A stretch of 64,000 nucleotides of DNA from Flavobacterium soyangense (GCF_015277675.1 NZ_JADHEC010000010.1:1-64000); one strand, 5' to 3'; numbered from the stretch's first letter, positions 27,058 through 37,226 are shown. Made by a program: numbers and translations. The notes: generated by a model from the sequence alone, not told the origin.

Positions 27058-28041
27058 ATGAAAGAAGGAAAAAGCACGATATTAATTACGGGTGGAGCGG
27101 GTTTTATTGGGTCCAATTTATGTGAGTATTTTTTATCCAAAGGGCATCCCGTAGTTTGTTTGGATAATTTTGCCACAGGACATAAGCACAATCTAAAGGA
27201 CTTCATTACCAACGAAAATTTCCGACTGATAGAAGGTGATATTCGGAATTTAGCAGATTGCCAGAATGCAGTTCAGAATGTGGATTATGTTATGCATCAA
27301 GCCGCTTTGGGTTCGGTGCCTCGTTCCATTAATGATCCCATTACCACCAACGACGTGAATGTCTCCGGTTTTTTAAATATGCTTGTGGCTTCCCGCGATG
27401 CTAAGGTGAAGCGATTTGTGTATGCCGCCAGCTCTTCGACTTACGGAGATTCAGAAGGATTGCCTAAAGTAGAGGAGGTGATTGGGAAACCACTTTCACC
27501 TTATGCCATCACTAAATATGTCAACGAACTCTATGCTGAAATATTTAGCCGAACGTATGGATTAGAAACCATAGGGTTGCGCTATTTCAATGTTTTTGGA
27601 CGCAAACAAGATCCCCAGGGAGCTTATGCTGCCGTTATACCAAAATTTGTCATGCAACTGATGCAACTCGAAAGCCCAAAAATAAACGGGGATGGAAACT
27701 ATTCACGTGATTTTACCTATATTGACAATGTGATTCAAATGAATGAACTGGCGATGACCACCCAAAATCCGGCAGCCGTCAATACAGTTTATAATACGGC
27801 ATACGGAGACCGAAACACCCTGAACAATTTAGTGGACTATTTAAAAAAATATTTGGCGGAATACGATCCTCGTATTGCCGATGTCGCTATCGAATATGGC
27901 CCTAATCGGGCAGGAGATATTCCCCATTCTCTGGCCAGTATCGAAAAGGCGAAAGCCCTATTGGGGTATGACCCACAATTTTCTTTGCAAGAAGGCTTGA
28001 AGGAGGCGGTAAGTTGGTATTGGGAGCATTTGGCCCCCTAA
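27058..28041 (+). CDS. UDP-N-acetylglucosamine 4-epimerase-like SDR (WbpP/TviC type)
   Basis: A 327-residue NAD-dependent extended SDR predicted to interconvert UDP-GlcNAc/UDP-GalNAc or their uronic acids. It has [14 protein letters not shown] at about 7-20, [15 protein letters not shown] around 121-135, and YAITK with Y149/K153. [16 protein letters not shown] is characteristic of the WbpP/TviC group. The ATG at 27058 is chosen over an upstream ATG at 26950 because the extra residues include a palindromic repeat and are not family-like. The TviB/WbpO-like dehydrogenase at 29791 would complete a route to UDP-GalNAcA. The last codons and the stop lie in a C-run repeat. Confidence 0.88.
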   Translation: MKEGKSTILITGGAGFIGSNLCEYFLSKGHPVVCLDNFATGHKHNLKDFITNENFRLIEGDIRNLADCQNAVQNVDYVMHQAALGSVPRSINDPITTNDVNVSGFLNMLVASRDAKVKRFVYAASSSTYGDSEGLPKVEEVIGKPLSPYAITKYVNELYAEIFSRTYGLETIGLRYFNVFGRKQDPQGAYAAVIPKFVMQLMQLESPKINGDGNYSRDFTYIDNVIQMNELAMTTQNPAAVNTVYNTAYGDRNTLNNLVDYLKKYLAEYDPRIADVAIEYGPNRAGDIPHSLASIEKAKALLGYDPQFSLQEGLKEAVSWYWEHLAP

Positions 28042-28055
28042 CCCACTAAAGGGGG
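28034..28055. repeat. C-run/G-run palindrome supplying a stop codon
   Basis: CCCCCTAACCCACTAAAGGG plus GG. Its CCCCCTAA gives the final Pro and the stop of the epimerase gene. Confidence 0.75.
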
Positions 28056-28060
28056 AATTG

Positions 28061-28147
28061 CAGATTAGAGATGGCAGGTTTCAGGTAGCAGAATGCAGAT
28101 TTCAGGTAGCAGAATGCAGGTTTCAGGTAGCAGAATGCAGATTTCAG
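28061..28147. repeat. 21-bp (3 x 7) tandem repeat before ugd
   Basis: About 3.5 copies of a 21-base unit containing TTTCAGGTAGCAGAATG (units at 28075, 28096, 28117, 28138), preceded by two related heptamers. Each 21-mer is three heptamers. The block is open in the ugd frame and would encode a repeated RFQVAEC, but this upstream extension is considered an artefact. Confidence 0.85.
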
Positions 28148-28210
28148 AAAATAGAGAAAATAGAGAAAAGAAGAGAAAAGAAAAAAGGAATAGAAAAAAG
28201 AAAACAGAAA

Positions 28211-29602
28211 ATGAAAATTACAAAAATTTGTTGCATTGGGGCTGGATATGTTGGTGGGCCAACTATGGCGATTATTGCGCAAAAATGCCCACACATTCAG
28301 GTTACGGTTGTGGATTTGAATGCCGAACGCATTGCCGCCTGGAACGATGAAGACCAGAATAATATTCCAATATACGAACCGGGATTAAGCGACATTGTTG
28401 CCGAAGCCAGAGGGCGAAACCTGTTTTTTTCGACCGATGTGGATAAAGCAATTGATGAAGCCCAAATCATTTTTATATCAGTAAACACTCCAACAAAAAC
28501 ATACGGTAAAGGCAAAGGAATGGCTGCCGATTTGAAATATATCGAATTGTGTGCCAGACAAATTGCCAAAATTGCCAAAGACGATAAAATTGTGGTTGAG
28601 AAATCGACTCTGCCTGTACGTACAGCCGAAGCCATCAAAAGTATTCTGGACAATACCGGGAATCACGTAAAGTTTCAAATTTTGTCCAATCCTGAGTTTC
28701 TTGCCGAGGGAACAGCTGTCCAGGATTTATTGAATCCCGATCGCATACTGATTGGCGGAGATCCGTCGGCTGAAGGACAGGAAGCGATTCAGGCCCTGGT
28801 GGAGGTTTATTCTAACTGGGTGGCTCCTGAAAAAATACTGACTACCAATGTGTGGTCATCTGAATTATCAAAACTGACAGCCAATGCTTTTTTAGCACAA
28901 AGAATATCCTCCATCAATGCCTTGTCAGAACTTTGTGAAAAAACGGGTGCCGACATCAATGAAGTAGCCAGGGCCATAGGAACGGACAGCAGAATAGGAC
29001 CTAAGTTCCTTAAAGCTTCAGTTGGTTTTGGAGGTTCCTGTTTTCAGAAAGACATCCTGAATTTGGTTTACATCGCTAAATCCTATGGATTAAACGAAGT
29101 GGCCGATTATTGGGAACAGGTAATTATCATGAACGACCATCAGAAAAAGCGGTTTGCCAATAAAATTGTGCAGACCCTTTACAATACTGTTTCCGATAAG
29201 AAAATTGCATTTTTGGGATGGGCTTTCAAGAAAGACACTAACGACACCAGGGAATCAGCGGCGATTTATGTAGCCAATGATTTAATTAACGAACACGCAC
29301 AAATTGCGGTTTATGACCCAAAAGTGTCCCATAAAAAAGTGCTGAATGATTTGGATTATTTAGAAAGCAGAACGGCTGAAAAAAATGCGAATGCCATCAG
29401 TTCCTTTGACAGTCCGTATGAAGCCTGCAAGGATGCTCACGCAATTGCCGTACTGACGGAATGGGATGAATTTGTGCACTATGACTGGCAAAAAATATAT
29501 GATAGCATGCAAAAACCAGCCTTTGTGTTTGATGGAAGAAATATTCTGGACAAGAAAGCATTGGAGACTATTGGATTTGTATATCAGGGGATAGGGAGTT
29601 AG
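28211..29602 (+). CDS. ugd: UDP-glucose 6-dehydrogenase
   Basis: A 463-residue cytosolic enzyme that oxidises UDP-glucose to UDP-glucuronate. The start at 28211 ([17 protein letters not shown]) puts the Rossmann GAGYVG at 9-14; an upstream extension would consist of tandem repeat residues. The catalytic cysteine lies in [10 protein letters not shown] (C277). VSTPT-like [20 protein letters not shown] and the overall length resemble the animal/plant-type UGDH subgroup more than the short bacterial type. It supplies UDP-GlcA for acidic glycans. It is followed by a heptamer repeat block. Confidence 0.93.
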   Translation: MKITKICCIGAGYVGGPTMAIIAQKCPHIQVTVVDLNAERIAAWNDEDQNNIPIYEPGLSDIVAEARGRNLFFSTDVDKAIDEAQIIFISVNTPTKTYGKGKGMAADLKYIELCARQIAKIAKDDKIVVEKSTLPVRTAEAIKSILDNTGNHVKFQILSNPEFLAEGTAVQDLLNPDRILIGGDPSAEGQEAIQALVEVYSNWVAPEKILTTNVWSSELSKLTANAFLAQRISSINALSELCEKTGADINEVARAIGTDSRIGPKFLKASVGFGGSCFQKDILNLVYIAKSYGLNEVADYWEQVIIMNDHQKKRFANKIVQTLYNTVSDKKIAFLGWAFKKDTNDTRESAAIYVANDLINEHAQIAVYDPKVSHKKVLNDLDYLESRTAEKNANAISSFDSPYEACKDAHAIAVLTEWDEFVHYDWQKIYDSMQKPAFVFDGRNILDKKALETIGFVYQGIGS

Positions 29603-29603
29603 G

Positions 29604-29701
29604 GGTTGTCGGTTGTCAGTTATGGGTTATCGGTTATGGGTCGTCAGTTGACGGTTGTGAGTTATTGGTTATGAGTTGTCGGTTAACTGTTTAATCGTTG
29701 T
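29604..29701. repeat. Fourteen consecutive heptamers, GGTTATG/GGTTGTC type
   Basis: Starting at 29604 the DNA divides cleanly into 7-base units such as GGTTGTC, AGTTATG, GGTTATC and AGTTGAC. It drifts into GGTTAAC and TGTTTAA, the type seen near 1446 and 2061. This links the different repeat styles into one family. Confidence 0.8.
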
Positions 29702-29790
29702 GAATAATCAAAGATCAAAGGGATGGCTTCTATATAAAAAAGGAATAAGAAAACCAGGTTTCAATCATTAGAAACAAAAGAAATAAAAAA

Positions 29791-31074
29791 TTGAAAACAG
29801 ATATAAAAATTGCCGTAATAGGTTTGGGATACGTAGGCTTGCCCTTGGCACGTTTGTTTGCCACCCAATATTCAGTGGTGGGATTTGACATCAATCAGTC
29901 CAGAATCGATGCGCTTAAACAAGGGAATGACAGTACACTCGAGATAGATTCTGTCAGCTTGCAGCAGGTATTAGTTGAAACTTCAACCAATGCCATTGGT
30001 TTGTTTTGCACTTCAACCCTTTCTGAAATAGCGGATTGTAACTATTTTATCGTAACGGTTCCCACCCCAGTGGATAAAAACAATCGTCCTGATTTAACCC
30101 CTTTGTACAAGTCCAGTGAGACGGTGGGCAAAGTATTGAAAAAAGGCGATATTGTCATTTATGAGTCTACCGTTTATCCCGGGGTTACTGAGGAGGAATG
30201 TGTACCTGTTTTGGAAAGAATTTCTGGTCTAACGTTCAATGTTGATTTTTTTGCGGGGTATTCACCCGAAAGGATTAATCCGGGAGACAAAGAGCATACC
30301 GTGGATAAAATTCTGAAAGTCACTTCGGGTTCCACTCCTGAAATCGGACAGAAAGTCAATCAATTGTACCAATCGGTAATTACGGCCGGAACGCATCTTG
30401 CACCTTCGATAAAAGTGGCGGAAGCTGCCAAGGTAATCGAAAATTCTCAGCGTGACATCAACATTGCCTTTGTCAACGAATTGGCCAAGATATTCAATAT
30501 TTTAGAAATCGATACGCATGCCGTGCTGGAAGCAGCGGGAACCAAATGGAATTTCCTTCCGTTTAAACCTGGTTTAGTTGGCGGACACTGCATTGGAGTA
30601 GACCCTTATTATTTGGCTCAAAAAGCACAGGAAATGGGTTATCATCCTGAAATTATTCTGGCAGGACGCCGTTTGAATGACAGTATGGGAGAGTATGTGG
30701 CTTCGCAGGTGGTCAAGCTGATGATTAAAAAAGGAGTCACCATAAACGGAGCGAGTCTGCTGATGCTGGGCATTACTTTTAAGGAAAATTGCCCCGATGT
30801 TCGCAATACTAAAATTGTCGATGTCATCAGGGCTTTGGAAGATTATGGAATTCATGTGAGCCTCTATGATCCCTGGGCTAATCCAGCTGAGGTCTTGCAC
30901 GAATATGGATTATCCGCCAGCAATCAGCCACCAACAATCACTTTTGATGCTGTGGTTTTAGGCGTGGCACATCAGGAATTTTTAAGCTTAGACTTTGATG
31001 TGCTCCGGAATCAGAACAGTGTTCTTTATGATGTAAAAGGAGTTTTAGGCGATGGTGTTGACGGGAAGCTATAG
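29791..31074 (+). CDS. Nucleotide-sugar dehydrogenase, TviB/WbpO type
   Basis: A 427-residue enzyme predicted to oxidise UDP-GlcNAc or UDP-GalNAc to the uronic acid. It has AVIGLGYVGLPLA at about 8-20, VTVPTPVDKNNRPDLTPL, ESTVYPGVTEE and the catalytic Cys in GGHCIGVDPYYL (C267). The start codon is TTG at 29791; the protein begins normally there and no ATG fits. With the WbpP/TviC-like epimerase upstream it forms the known pair for UDP-GalNAcA. The two dehydrogenases in this block provide two different acidic sugars. Confidence 0.9.
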   Translation: MKTDIKIAVIGLGYVGLPLARLFATQYSVVGFDINQSRIDALKQGNDSTLEIDSVSLQQVLVETSTNAIGLFCTSTLSEIADCNYFIVTVPTPVDKNNRPDLTPLYKSSETVGKVLKKGDIVIYESTVYPGVTEEECVPVLERISGLTFNVDFFAGYSPERINPGDKEHTVDKILKVTSGSTPEIGQKVNQLYQSVITAGTHLAPSIKVAEAAKVIENSQRDINIAFVNELAKIFNILEIDTHAVLEAAGTKWNFLPFKPGLVGGHCIGVDPYYLAQKAQEMGYHPEIILAGRRLNDSMGEYVASQVVKLMIKKGVTINGASLLMLGITFKENCPDVRNTKIVDVIRALEDYGIHVSLYDPWANPAEVLHEYGLSASNQPPTITFDAVVLGVAHQEFLSLDFDVLRNQNSVLYDVKGVLGDGVDGKL

Positions 31075-31157
31075 GGGGTTTTGGTTGGGTTGTAGGTTGT
31101 TAGTATTGCCTGACCTTAGAGGAAAAGAGAATAAAGTAAAACAAAAACAAAAATAAA

Positions 31158-32204
31158 ATGAAAAACATATTAATCACCGGTGGTGCAGGATTTATAGGTT
31201 CGCATGTGGTGCGGCTTTTTGTCCAAAAATATCCAAAATACCATATTTATAATTTGGATGCCCTTACTTATGCGGGGAATCTGGAAAATATAACTGATAT
31301 CGAAAAGGAGTCCAATTATACATTTGTAAAAGGGGATATTACTAACGAGGCTTTTATTGCCCAATTGTTTCAGGAGCATCAGTTTGACGGCGTCATTCAT
31401 TTGGCTGCCGAATCGCATGTGGATCGTTCCATTGAAGATCCGATGGCTTTTGTAAAAACGAATGTGATTGGAACCGTGAATTTACTTAATGTGGCTCGAA
31501 AACAATGGGCAAATAACAGTGAAGGCAAACGTTTTTACCACGTTAGCACTGATGAGGTATATGGTTCTTTGGGAGCTGAAGGTTTGTTTACAGAAACGAC
31601 ACCTTACGATCCCAATTCTCCGTATTCGGCTTCCAAAGCCAGTTCAGACCATTTTGTCAGAGCTTATGGCGAGACTTATGGTTTACCATTTGTACTGACC
31701 AACTGTTCCAATAATTACGGGCCCAACCATTTTCCTGAAAAATTAATTCCCTTGTTTATCAATAATATTATCAATAACAAGCCTTTACCCGTTTATGGGG
31801 ATGGAAATTATACCAGAGATTGGCTGTTTGTAAAGGATCATGCCGTGGCTATTGATTTGGTTTTTCACCAAGGAATGAATCACGAAACTTATAATATTGG
31901 CGGTTTTAACGAATGGAAAAATATTGATTTGGTTAAAGTATTATGCCAAATTATGGACAAAAAGTTGGGCAGAGAGTCAGGTCAATCGGCAAAACTTATT
32001 ACTTATGTCAAAGACAGACCGGGACATGATTTGCGTTACGCCATTGATGCCGGTAAAATAAACAGGGAATTGGGATGGAAACCCTCAGTCACTTTCGAAC
32101 AAGGGCTGGAAATTACCATCGATTGGTACTTGAATAATCAGGAATGGTTGAACAATGTGACTTCGGGAGATTATGAAGGGTATTATGAGAAGATGTATTC
32201 GTGA
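31158..32204 (+). CDS. rfbB: dTDP-glucose 4,6-dehydratase
   Basis: A 348-residue extended SDR, second step of dTDP-L-rhamnose synthesis. It has [15 protein letters not shown] at 4-18, LAAESHVDRSIEDP, HVSTDEVYGSLG and YSASK (about Y156, K160), then NCSNNYGPNHFPEKLIPL. These are diagnostic for RfbB/RmlB. Its partners rfbC, rfbD and rfbA are 14 kb downstream, so the rhamnose pathway is split. The 70-unit heptamer tract begins 10 bases after the stop. Confidence 0.96.
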   Translation: MKNILITGGAGFIGSHVVRLFVQKYPKYHIYNLDALTYAGNLENITDIEKESNYTFVKGDITNEAFIAQLFQEHQFDGVIHLAAESHVDRSIEDPMAFVKTNVIGTVNLLNVARKQWANNSEGKRFYHVSTDEVYGSLGAEGLFTETTPYDPNSPYSASKASSDHFVRAYGETYGLPFVLTNCSNNYGPNHFPEKLIPLFINNIINNKPLPVYGDGNYTRDWLFVKDHAVAIDLVFHQGMNHETYNIGGFNEWKNIDLVKVLCQIMDKKLGRESGQSAKLITYVKDRPGHDLRYAIDAGKINRELGWKPSVTFEQGLEITIDWYLNNQEWLNNVTSGDYEGYYEKMYS

Positions 32205-32213
32205 GGAGAGGTA

Positions 32214-32703
32214 TGGGTTATGAATTATGAGTTATGAATTATGAGTTATGGGTTATGAGTTATGGGTTATGAATTATGAGTTATGAATTATGAGTTATGG
32301 GTTATGGGTTATGAGTTATGAGTTATGAATTATGAGTTATGAGTTATGAGTTATGGGTTATGAGTTATCGGTTATGGGTTATGAGTTATCGGTTATGGGT
32401 TATGAGTTATGAATTATGGGTTATGAGTTATGGATTATGAGTTTTGAGTTATGAGTTATGGGTTATGAGTTATGAGCTATGAATTATGAGTTATGAATTA
32501 TGAGTTATGAGTTATGAATTATGGGTTATGGGTTATGAATTATGAGTTATGGGTTATGAATTATGAATTATGAGTTATGAATTATGGGTTATGAGTTATG
32601 GATTATGAGTTTTGAGTTATGAATTATGAATTATGAGTTATGAATTATGAGTTATGGGTTATGAGTTATGAATTATGAGTTATGAATTATGGGTTATGGG
32701 TTA
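32214..32703. repeat. Seventy tandem heptamers, consensus TGRRTTA
   Basis: From 32214 to 32703 (490 bases) the sequence is exactly 70 units of TGAGTTA, TGAATTA, TGGGTTA and rarer variants (TCGGTTA, TGGATTA, TGAGTTT, TGAGCTA) with no phase slip. A variant block TGGATTATGAGTTT occurs at 32431 and again at 32599, 168 bases (24 units) apart, so a higher-order repeat exists. Stops occur in every frame, so it is not coding. It separates rfbB from the antiterminator gene. A C-run/G-run palindrome follows at 32750-32762. Confidence 0.95.
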
Positions 32704-32830
32704 TGGGTAATCGGTTGGAAAAAATTAGAAGTGGGAGGTTGACCGTCTACCCCCTAAAGGGGAACAGGGAAGTTAAAAGTATTTGGGTCGAACAAAAAAA
32801 AATGAGCTTAGAAAAACGAATTTAAAGACT

Positions 32831-33301
32831 ATGAATTGGTATGTAGTGTACACCAAACCCAAGTGGGAAAAGAAGGTAGCGGAGCGATTGAATGAAATTG
32901 GGGTGGTGACGTATTGTCCTTTGGTTACAAAAGAGAACCAATGGTCTGATCGAAAAAAAATTGTAAGTGTGCCTTTGTTTAATTCCTATATATTTGTGCA
33001 GATTGAAGAAAAGCAACGGAACCGCATCTTTGAAGTGACAGGTGCCATACGTTATTTGTTTTGGTTGGCAAAACCTGCAATAGTTAAGGATTCAGAAATT
33101 GAAGCTATCAGAAATTGGCTTTCCGTACCGGACGTCTATGAAGTTTCTTTGGAACAATGGAAAAAAGGAGATAAAATTGTGCTGGAATCGGGACCGTTTG
33201 TAAGTCAGTCTGCCATCATTCAGGAGGTCAATCAGAATCACTATATTTTGATTTTAGAATCTATGGGTTGCGTGCTTCGAGTGGATAAAAAAGAGCTTTA
33301 A
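32831..33301 (+). CDS. NusG-like antiterminator, UpxY/RfaH-type
   Basis: A 156-residue NusG paralogue. It starts MNWYVVYTKPKWEKKVAERL (NGN domain), continues with YCPLVTKENQWSDRKK and PLFNSYIFVQ, and ends with a KOW-like part from KGDKIVLESGPF. In Bacteroides, UpxY proteins at the head of capsule operons prevent early termination in the 5' leader of their own operon; the same role is likely for the operon from 33680. The ATG at 32831 is preferred over an upstream alternative start at 32783 because the NGN domain begins there. It stands between the heptamer tract and a 378-base leader-like gap. Confidence 0.88.
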   Translation: MNWYVVYTKPKWEKKVAERLNEIGVVTYCPLVTKENQWSDRKKIVSVPLFNSYIFVQIEEKQRNRIFEVTGAIRYLFWLAKPAIVKDSEIEAIRNWLSVPDVYEVSLEQWKKGDKIVLESGPFVSQSAIIQEVNQNHYILILESMGCVLRVDKKEL

Positions 33302-33679
33302 TTTTTTATTTTTAGAATTTATATTAAATAAGAATTGAATTTAGTAGTGGGGTTTGTAAATTAAGTTGCTTGTTTCTAATGCATTAAGTGTAAGAAATAA
33401 CCTTATTTTTTATAATATTCAGCTTACCATATAATACTGATAAAAGGACATCAATCCTTTTAATTTGCATAAATTTGTAATCGTTTGAAATTTTGGTGAA
33501 CCCGTTGTGGGAGTCACTGAGGCGAAGCTGTTGAAAGATTTCAGATTTCAGATGGCAGGTTTTTGTTATATTTAGTGCATACAACATTAAAACAGCCGAA
33601 ATCGACTACTTTTTAACAATAATACCAAAAGGGTTTTGTTTCATTTTTTAAGATTTTTAATATTAATTACTTTAGCATT
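33302..33679. other. Leader-like gap between the antiterminator and the SLBB gene
   Basis: No gene is supported. It contains a TAAATTTG -7-like box at 33470-33477 and a short GATTTCAGATTTCAGATGG heptamer block near 33536. By analogy with UpxY systems this is where a pause/antitermination element would be expected, but no defined motif or terminator is visible. Confidence 0.45.
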
Positions 33680-36100
33680 ATGAGAAAAATATTTACTGTT
33701 ATTTTATTTTTGTTTGTACTTTTTCAATCAGGAACACTGATGGCTCAAGATCTGTTTAAAGGCTCTGATTTGAGTACTTTGAAAGTGGATTATTTATCAG
33801 ACACCGATATTGCTAAAATAAAATCACAGTTGCAAGCGAACAACACCACTATAGAGCAGGTGGAGCCAATTGCATTAGCCAAAGGGATGTCGGCAACAGA
33901 GTTTGCCAAATTAAAAGTTCGATTAGGAGTGCCGACTACTACGACGGCAGTACCAAAAAAAGAGAATGTGGAAGAGAATACAGAAGAACTGACTCGAAAG
34001 CAAGATAAAATCGTCAACAAAAAGGTGAAAGACACCCTGAATTCGTTGGTTTTTGGATCGGAGTTGTTTGATAATCCCACCTTGAACTTTGAGCCCAATT
34101 TAAAATTAGCCACCCCGGTAAATTATATTTTAGGTCCCGGAGATGAATTGCAAATCAGTGTTTATGGAGTGCAGGAGTTTAATGCCAGTATTCCCGTAAC
34201 AATGGAAGGTAAGGTTACTATTCAAAATGTAGGCCAAATTTCGGTTTCAGGAATGACTATTGAGGCAGCCTCCCAGAAAATAAAAGGCGCTATCGCCAGA
34301 GTTTATAGCACAGTACAATCAGGTCAATCCCAAGTGGGAATTAGCCTGAGTCGCATTAGAACCATTAAAGTAACCCTAATAGGCAGTAAACAACCCGGAA
34401 ACTATTCCATTTCTTCTTTAGCAACCGTATACAATGCCTTGTTTTTAGGAGGTGGACCCGGAAAAAACGGAAGTTACAGAAACATCGAGTTGTTAAGAAA
34501 CAATAAAGTATACAAGAAAATAGATATTTACAATTTTTTGGTCAACGGGAATCAATCGGATAATGTGGGGTTGAAAGACAACGATGTCATTCGGATTCCA
34601 GTTTACACACAAAGAGTTACTGTAGAAGGTCAAGTAAAGCGTCCCGGTATTTTCGAGATGAAAGCAGGGGAGACTTTTAAAGATTTACTGACTTTTGCTT
34701 CCGGATTCAATGAGTTTGCCTATACGGCTTCGGTTAATGTACTCCAAAAAACAAGCAAAGATTTTAAGGTAAAAGATATACAAGCGGCTGAATACAATAT
34801 CTATAAACCACTTGCAGGTGATGTGTATCGTGTTTCTAAGATTTTAAACCGTTTTGAGAATCGTATTAAAATTGAAGGGGCGGTTTTCAGACCCGATGTC
34901 TATTCCTTTTATGAGGGAATGCGTATAGCTGATCTAGTTGCTCAAGCCGATGGACTGAAAGAAGATGCCTATACCAAGAGAGCCACCATTGTTCGATTGA
35001 AAGCCGATCTGACTACTGAAGTAACCAATGTGAATCTGGCCAAAGCCTTGGCAGGAGATTCCGATGCCAATATCAGTCTGAAAAAAGAAGACATTGTAAC
35101 GGTCTATTCCATTTTAGATTTCAAGGAGGACTATAAAATCACCATAGACGGGGAGATTAAAAAACCTGCTGTTTATGAGTATCACGAGAACCTGACTTTA
35201 AATGATTTATTGGTTCAGGCAGGCGGATTAACAGGTTCAGCATCCAAAAGAGTGGAGATAGCCCGAATGATCAAATCGGATGAAATTGACGATGCTAATC
35301 CTAACAGAGTACAATTGTTTAATCTGGAGATTACAGCAGAGAGCAATGAGCAAATCAAAAACTTTGAACTGCAACCTTTTGACGTAGTCAATATTCGCAG
35401 AATGGCTGTTTATGAAAAACCGGAGGTCGTTACCATTAGTGGAGCAGTAAATTATTCCGGAAAATATGTTTTGGCCAATAAAAAGGAGAAGATATATGAT
35501 ATTATCCAAAGAGCGGGAGGATTGAAATCGGTAGCCAATTTAGATGGAGTAAAAATCAAACGCCCTATTCAGGCGAAACAAATTGAAGAAATAGAAAATG
35601 TGGACCTGAATTTAGGAAAGAAAGACTCCATTCAAAATAAACTGACCAAAAAATTAAAAGAAGATTTAAAATATTCTACTATTCCGGTTGAGTGGAGAAA
35701 AATAGTTAAAGATCCAAGTGACAATACGAATGTTACCTTATTTCCCGGTGATGAAATTGAAGTTTCTGTGTACAATGAAAGCGTGAAAGTAACAGGTAGT
35801 GTGCTTTTGACTTCAGAGATACCTTATGAAAAAGGTAAAGGATTTAGTTATTATATAGGAGCTGTTGGAGGAACTGATGCCAAGGGCTGGAAGAAAAAAG
35901 CCTATATCATTTATCCCAATGGTAAGGCAGCAGTCTCCAGTACTTTCTTTTTCATACGATCGTACCCTAAGGTTTTACCGGGTTCTCAAATTGTAGTTCC
36001 TGAAAAACCGGAAGGCAAAAGAATGAGTACAGGCGAATGGGTAAGTATAGGCAGTGTCATCACCAGTATTGCTTTATTGATTGTGACGGCGTTTAAATAG
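33680..36100 (+). CDS. Large polysaccharide export protein with several SLBB domains
   Basis: An 806-residue secreted protein with signal peptide MRKIFTVILFLFVLFQSGTL and a likely cleavage after MAQ. The Poly_export domain starts at YILGPGDELQISVYG (about residue 150). At least four SLBB-like units follow (VTLIGSKQPGNYSI, VTVEGQVKRPGIFEM, ITIDGEIKKPAVYEY, VTISGAVNYSGKY). A C-terminal hydrophobic segment (about 788-804) may anchor it in a membrane. It is larger than the Wza lipoproteins at 19444 and 23657 and is probably the outer-membrane channel of the second polymerase-type operon. It is followed by a Wzz-like gene rather than a BY-kinase. Confidence 0.9.
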   Translation: MRKIFTVILFLFVLFQSGTLMAQDLFKGSDLSTLKVDYLSDTDIAKIKSQLQANNTTIEQVEPIALAKGMSATEFAKLKVRLGVPTTTTAVPKKENVEENTEELTRKQDKIVNKKVKDTLNSLVFGSELFDNPTLNFEPNLKLATPVNYILGPGDELQISVYGVQEFNASIPVTMEGKVTIQNVGQISVSGMTIEAASQKIKGAIARVYSTVQSGQSQVGISLSRIRTIKVTLIGSKQPGNYSISSLATVYNALFLGGGPGKNGSYRNIELLRNNKVYKKIDIYNFLVNGNQSDNVGLKDNDVIRIPVYTQRVTVEGQVKRPGIFEMKAGETFKDLLTFASGFNEFAYTASVNVLQKTSKDFKVKDIQAAEYNIYKPLAGDVYRVSKILNRFENRIKIEGAVFRPDVYSFYEGMRIADLVAQADGLKEDAYTKRATIVRLKADLTTEVTNVNLAKALAGDSDANISLKKEDIVTVYSILDFKEDYKITIDGEIKKPAVYEYHENLTLNDLLVQAGGLTGSASKRVEIARMIKSDEIDDANPNRVQLFNLEITAESNEQIKNFELQPFDVVNIRRMAVYEKPEVVTISGAVNYSGKYVLANKKEKIYDIIQRAGGLKSVANLDGVKIKRPIQAKQIEEIENVDLNLGKKDSIQNKLTKKLKEDLKYSTIPVEWRKIVKDPSDNTNVTLFPGDEIEVSVYNESVKVTGSVLLTSEIPYEKGKGFSYYIGAVGGTDAKGWKKKAYIIYPNGKAAVSSTFFFIRSYPKVLPGSQIVVPEKPEGKRMSTGEWVSIGSVITSIALLIVTAFK

Positions 36101-36170
36101 TACAATAGCGATACAAGCACAACCGCCTACCTATTTCAGAACAAATATAATTACAACAAATAGTTAAAAA

Positions 36171-37226
36171 ATGGCAAATGAAGCAAAAGTCAAAGAAGAA
36201 ATATCTTTAAAAGAATTAATTGAAATAGGCAAAGAATGGTTTGTTTATTTACTTTCTCAATGGAAAATTATTATAATAGCAGGAGTATTTGGAGCTGTTT
36301 TAGGGCTGACCTATTCTTTGGTTATAAAACCAGTTTATACCGCTAGTTTATCTTTTGCACTTGAAAGTGAAAAATCTGGAGGAATAGGAGGTGTCTTAGG
36401 TCTGGCTAGTTCTTTTGGGTTTGATTTAGGAGGAGGAGGAGGAGGAATATTTGAGGGTTCTAATTTAATAGAACTTTTTAAGTCTAGAAAGATGGTTGAA
36501 CAAACTTTATTAACCCCTGTTATCATAAACAATAAGACTATTTCTTTAGCAGAAATGTATATTCAAATTAATGAATGGAGAGATAATAAACCAAAACTAT
36601 CTAAAATACAATTTTCTCCTGATACTAAAAGAAAATATTTTACTAGAGTACACGATAGCATTTTGGGGTTGATTTATGAGGATTTGTTAAGAACATCTTT
36701 ATACATTGGTCAAAAAGATAAAAAAATTGACATTATTTCCTTGGAAGTCACCTCAAAGAATGAATTATTTGCTAAGTATTTTTGTGAAGGATTAGCAATT
36801 CAAGTAGGTCGTTTTTACGTAGCAACTAAAACAAAAAAAGCCAAAGCGAATATGGCTATTTTGCAAAGACAGACCGATTCTATTCGTGGCGAATTAAATA
36901 ATTCTATTACAGGTGTAGCAGTGGCTAATGATAATACTTTTGCATTAAATCCTGCCTTAAATGTTCGAAGAGTTCCATCTGCTAAACGCCAAGTTGATGT
37001 ACAAGCCAACTCAGCCATATTAACTGAACTAGTGAAACAATCAGAGTTGGCTAAAGTATCATTAAGACGAGAAACACCATTGATTCAGGTTATAGATAAA
37101 CCTATTTTGCCTTTGAAAAAAGAAAAAGTCGGTAAAGCAAATGGAATTTTTTTGGGTGGGATTTTGGGTGGGATCTTAGTAATTCTTTATTTAATTTTTA
37201 CAAAAAAAATAAAAGAATTAGATTGA
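36171..37226 (+). CDS. Wzz-like chain-length determinant without kinase domain
   Basis: A 351-residue inner-membrane protein with two helices, at about 31-50 and 325-343, around a periplasmic domain. The Wzz start YTASLSFALESEKSGG is followed by a glycine-rich DLGGGGGGIFEG. A coiled region near residues 215-300 and a proline-rich element before the second helix (IDKPILPLKKEK) are typical. There is no Walker motif, so it regulates chain length without autophosphorylation. It pairs with the SLBB protein encoded upstream, 70 bases away. Confidence 0.87.
   Translation: MANEAKVKEEISLKELIEIGKEWFVYLLSQWKIIIIAGVFGAVLGLTYSLVIKPVYTASLSFALESEKSGGIGGVLGLASSFGFDLGGGGGGIFEGSNLIELFKSRKMVEQTLLTPVIINNKTISLAEMYIQINEWRDNKPKLSKIQFSPDTKRKYFTRVHDSILGLIYEDLLRTSLYIGQKDKKIDIISLEVTSKNELFAKYFCEGLAIQVGRFYVATKTKKAKANMAILQRQTDSIRGELNNSITGVAVANDNTFALNPALNVRRVPSAKRQVDVQANSAILTELVKQSELAKVSLRRETPLIQVIDKPILPLKKEKVGKANGIFLGGILGGILVILYLIFTKKIKELD

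Noticed and set aside
28058-28210. Upstream extension of Ugd encoding a repeated RFQVAEC peptide
   Set aside because: The extension is a read-through of a 21-bp tandem repeat followed by A-rich DNA. The family start with the Rossmann loop is at 28211.
32214-32703. CRISPR-like or coding interpretation of the long repeat
   Set aside because: The unit is 7 bases with no spacers, stops occur in every frame, and no cas genes are present.
33302-33679. Riboswitch or defined antitermination element
   Set aside because: No conserved riboswitch core, pause motif or terminator hairpin could be recognised by eye.
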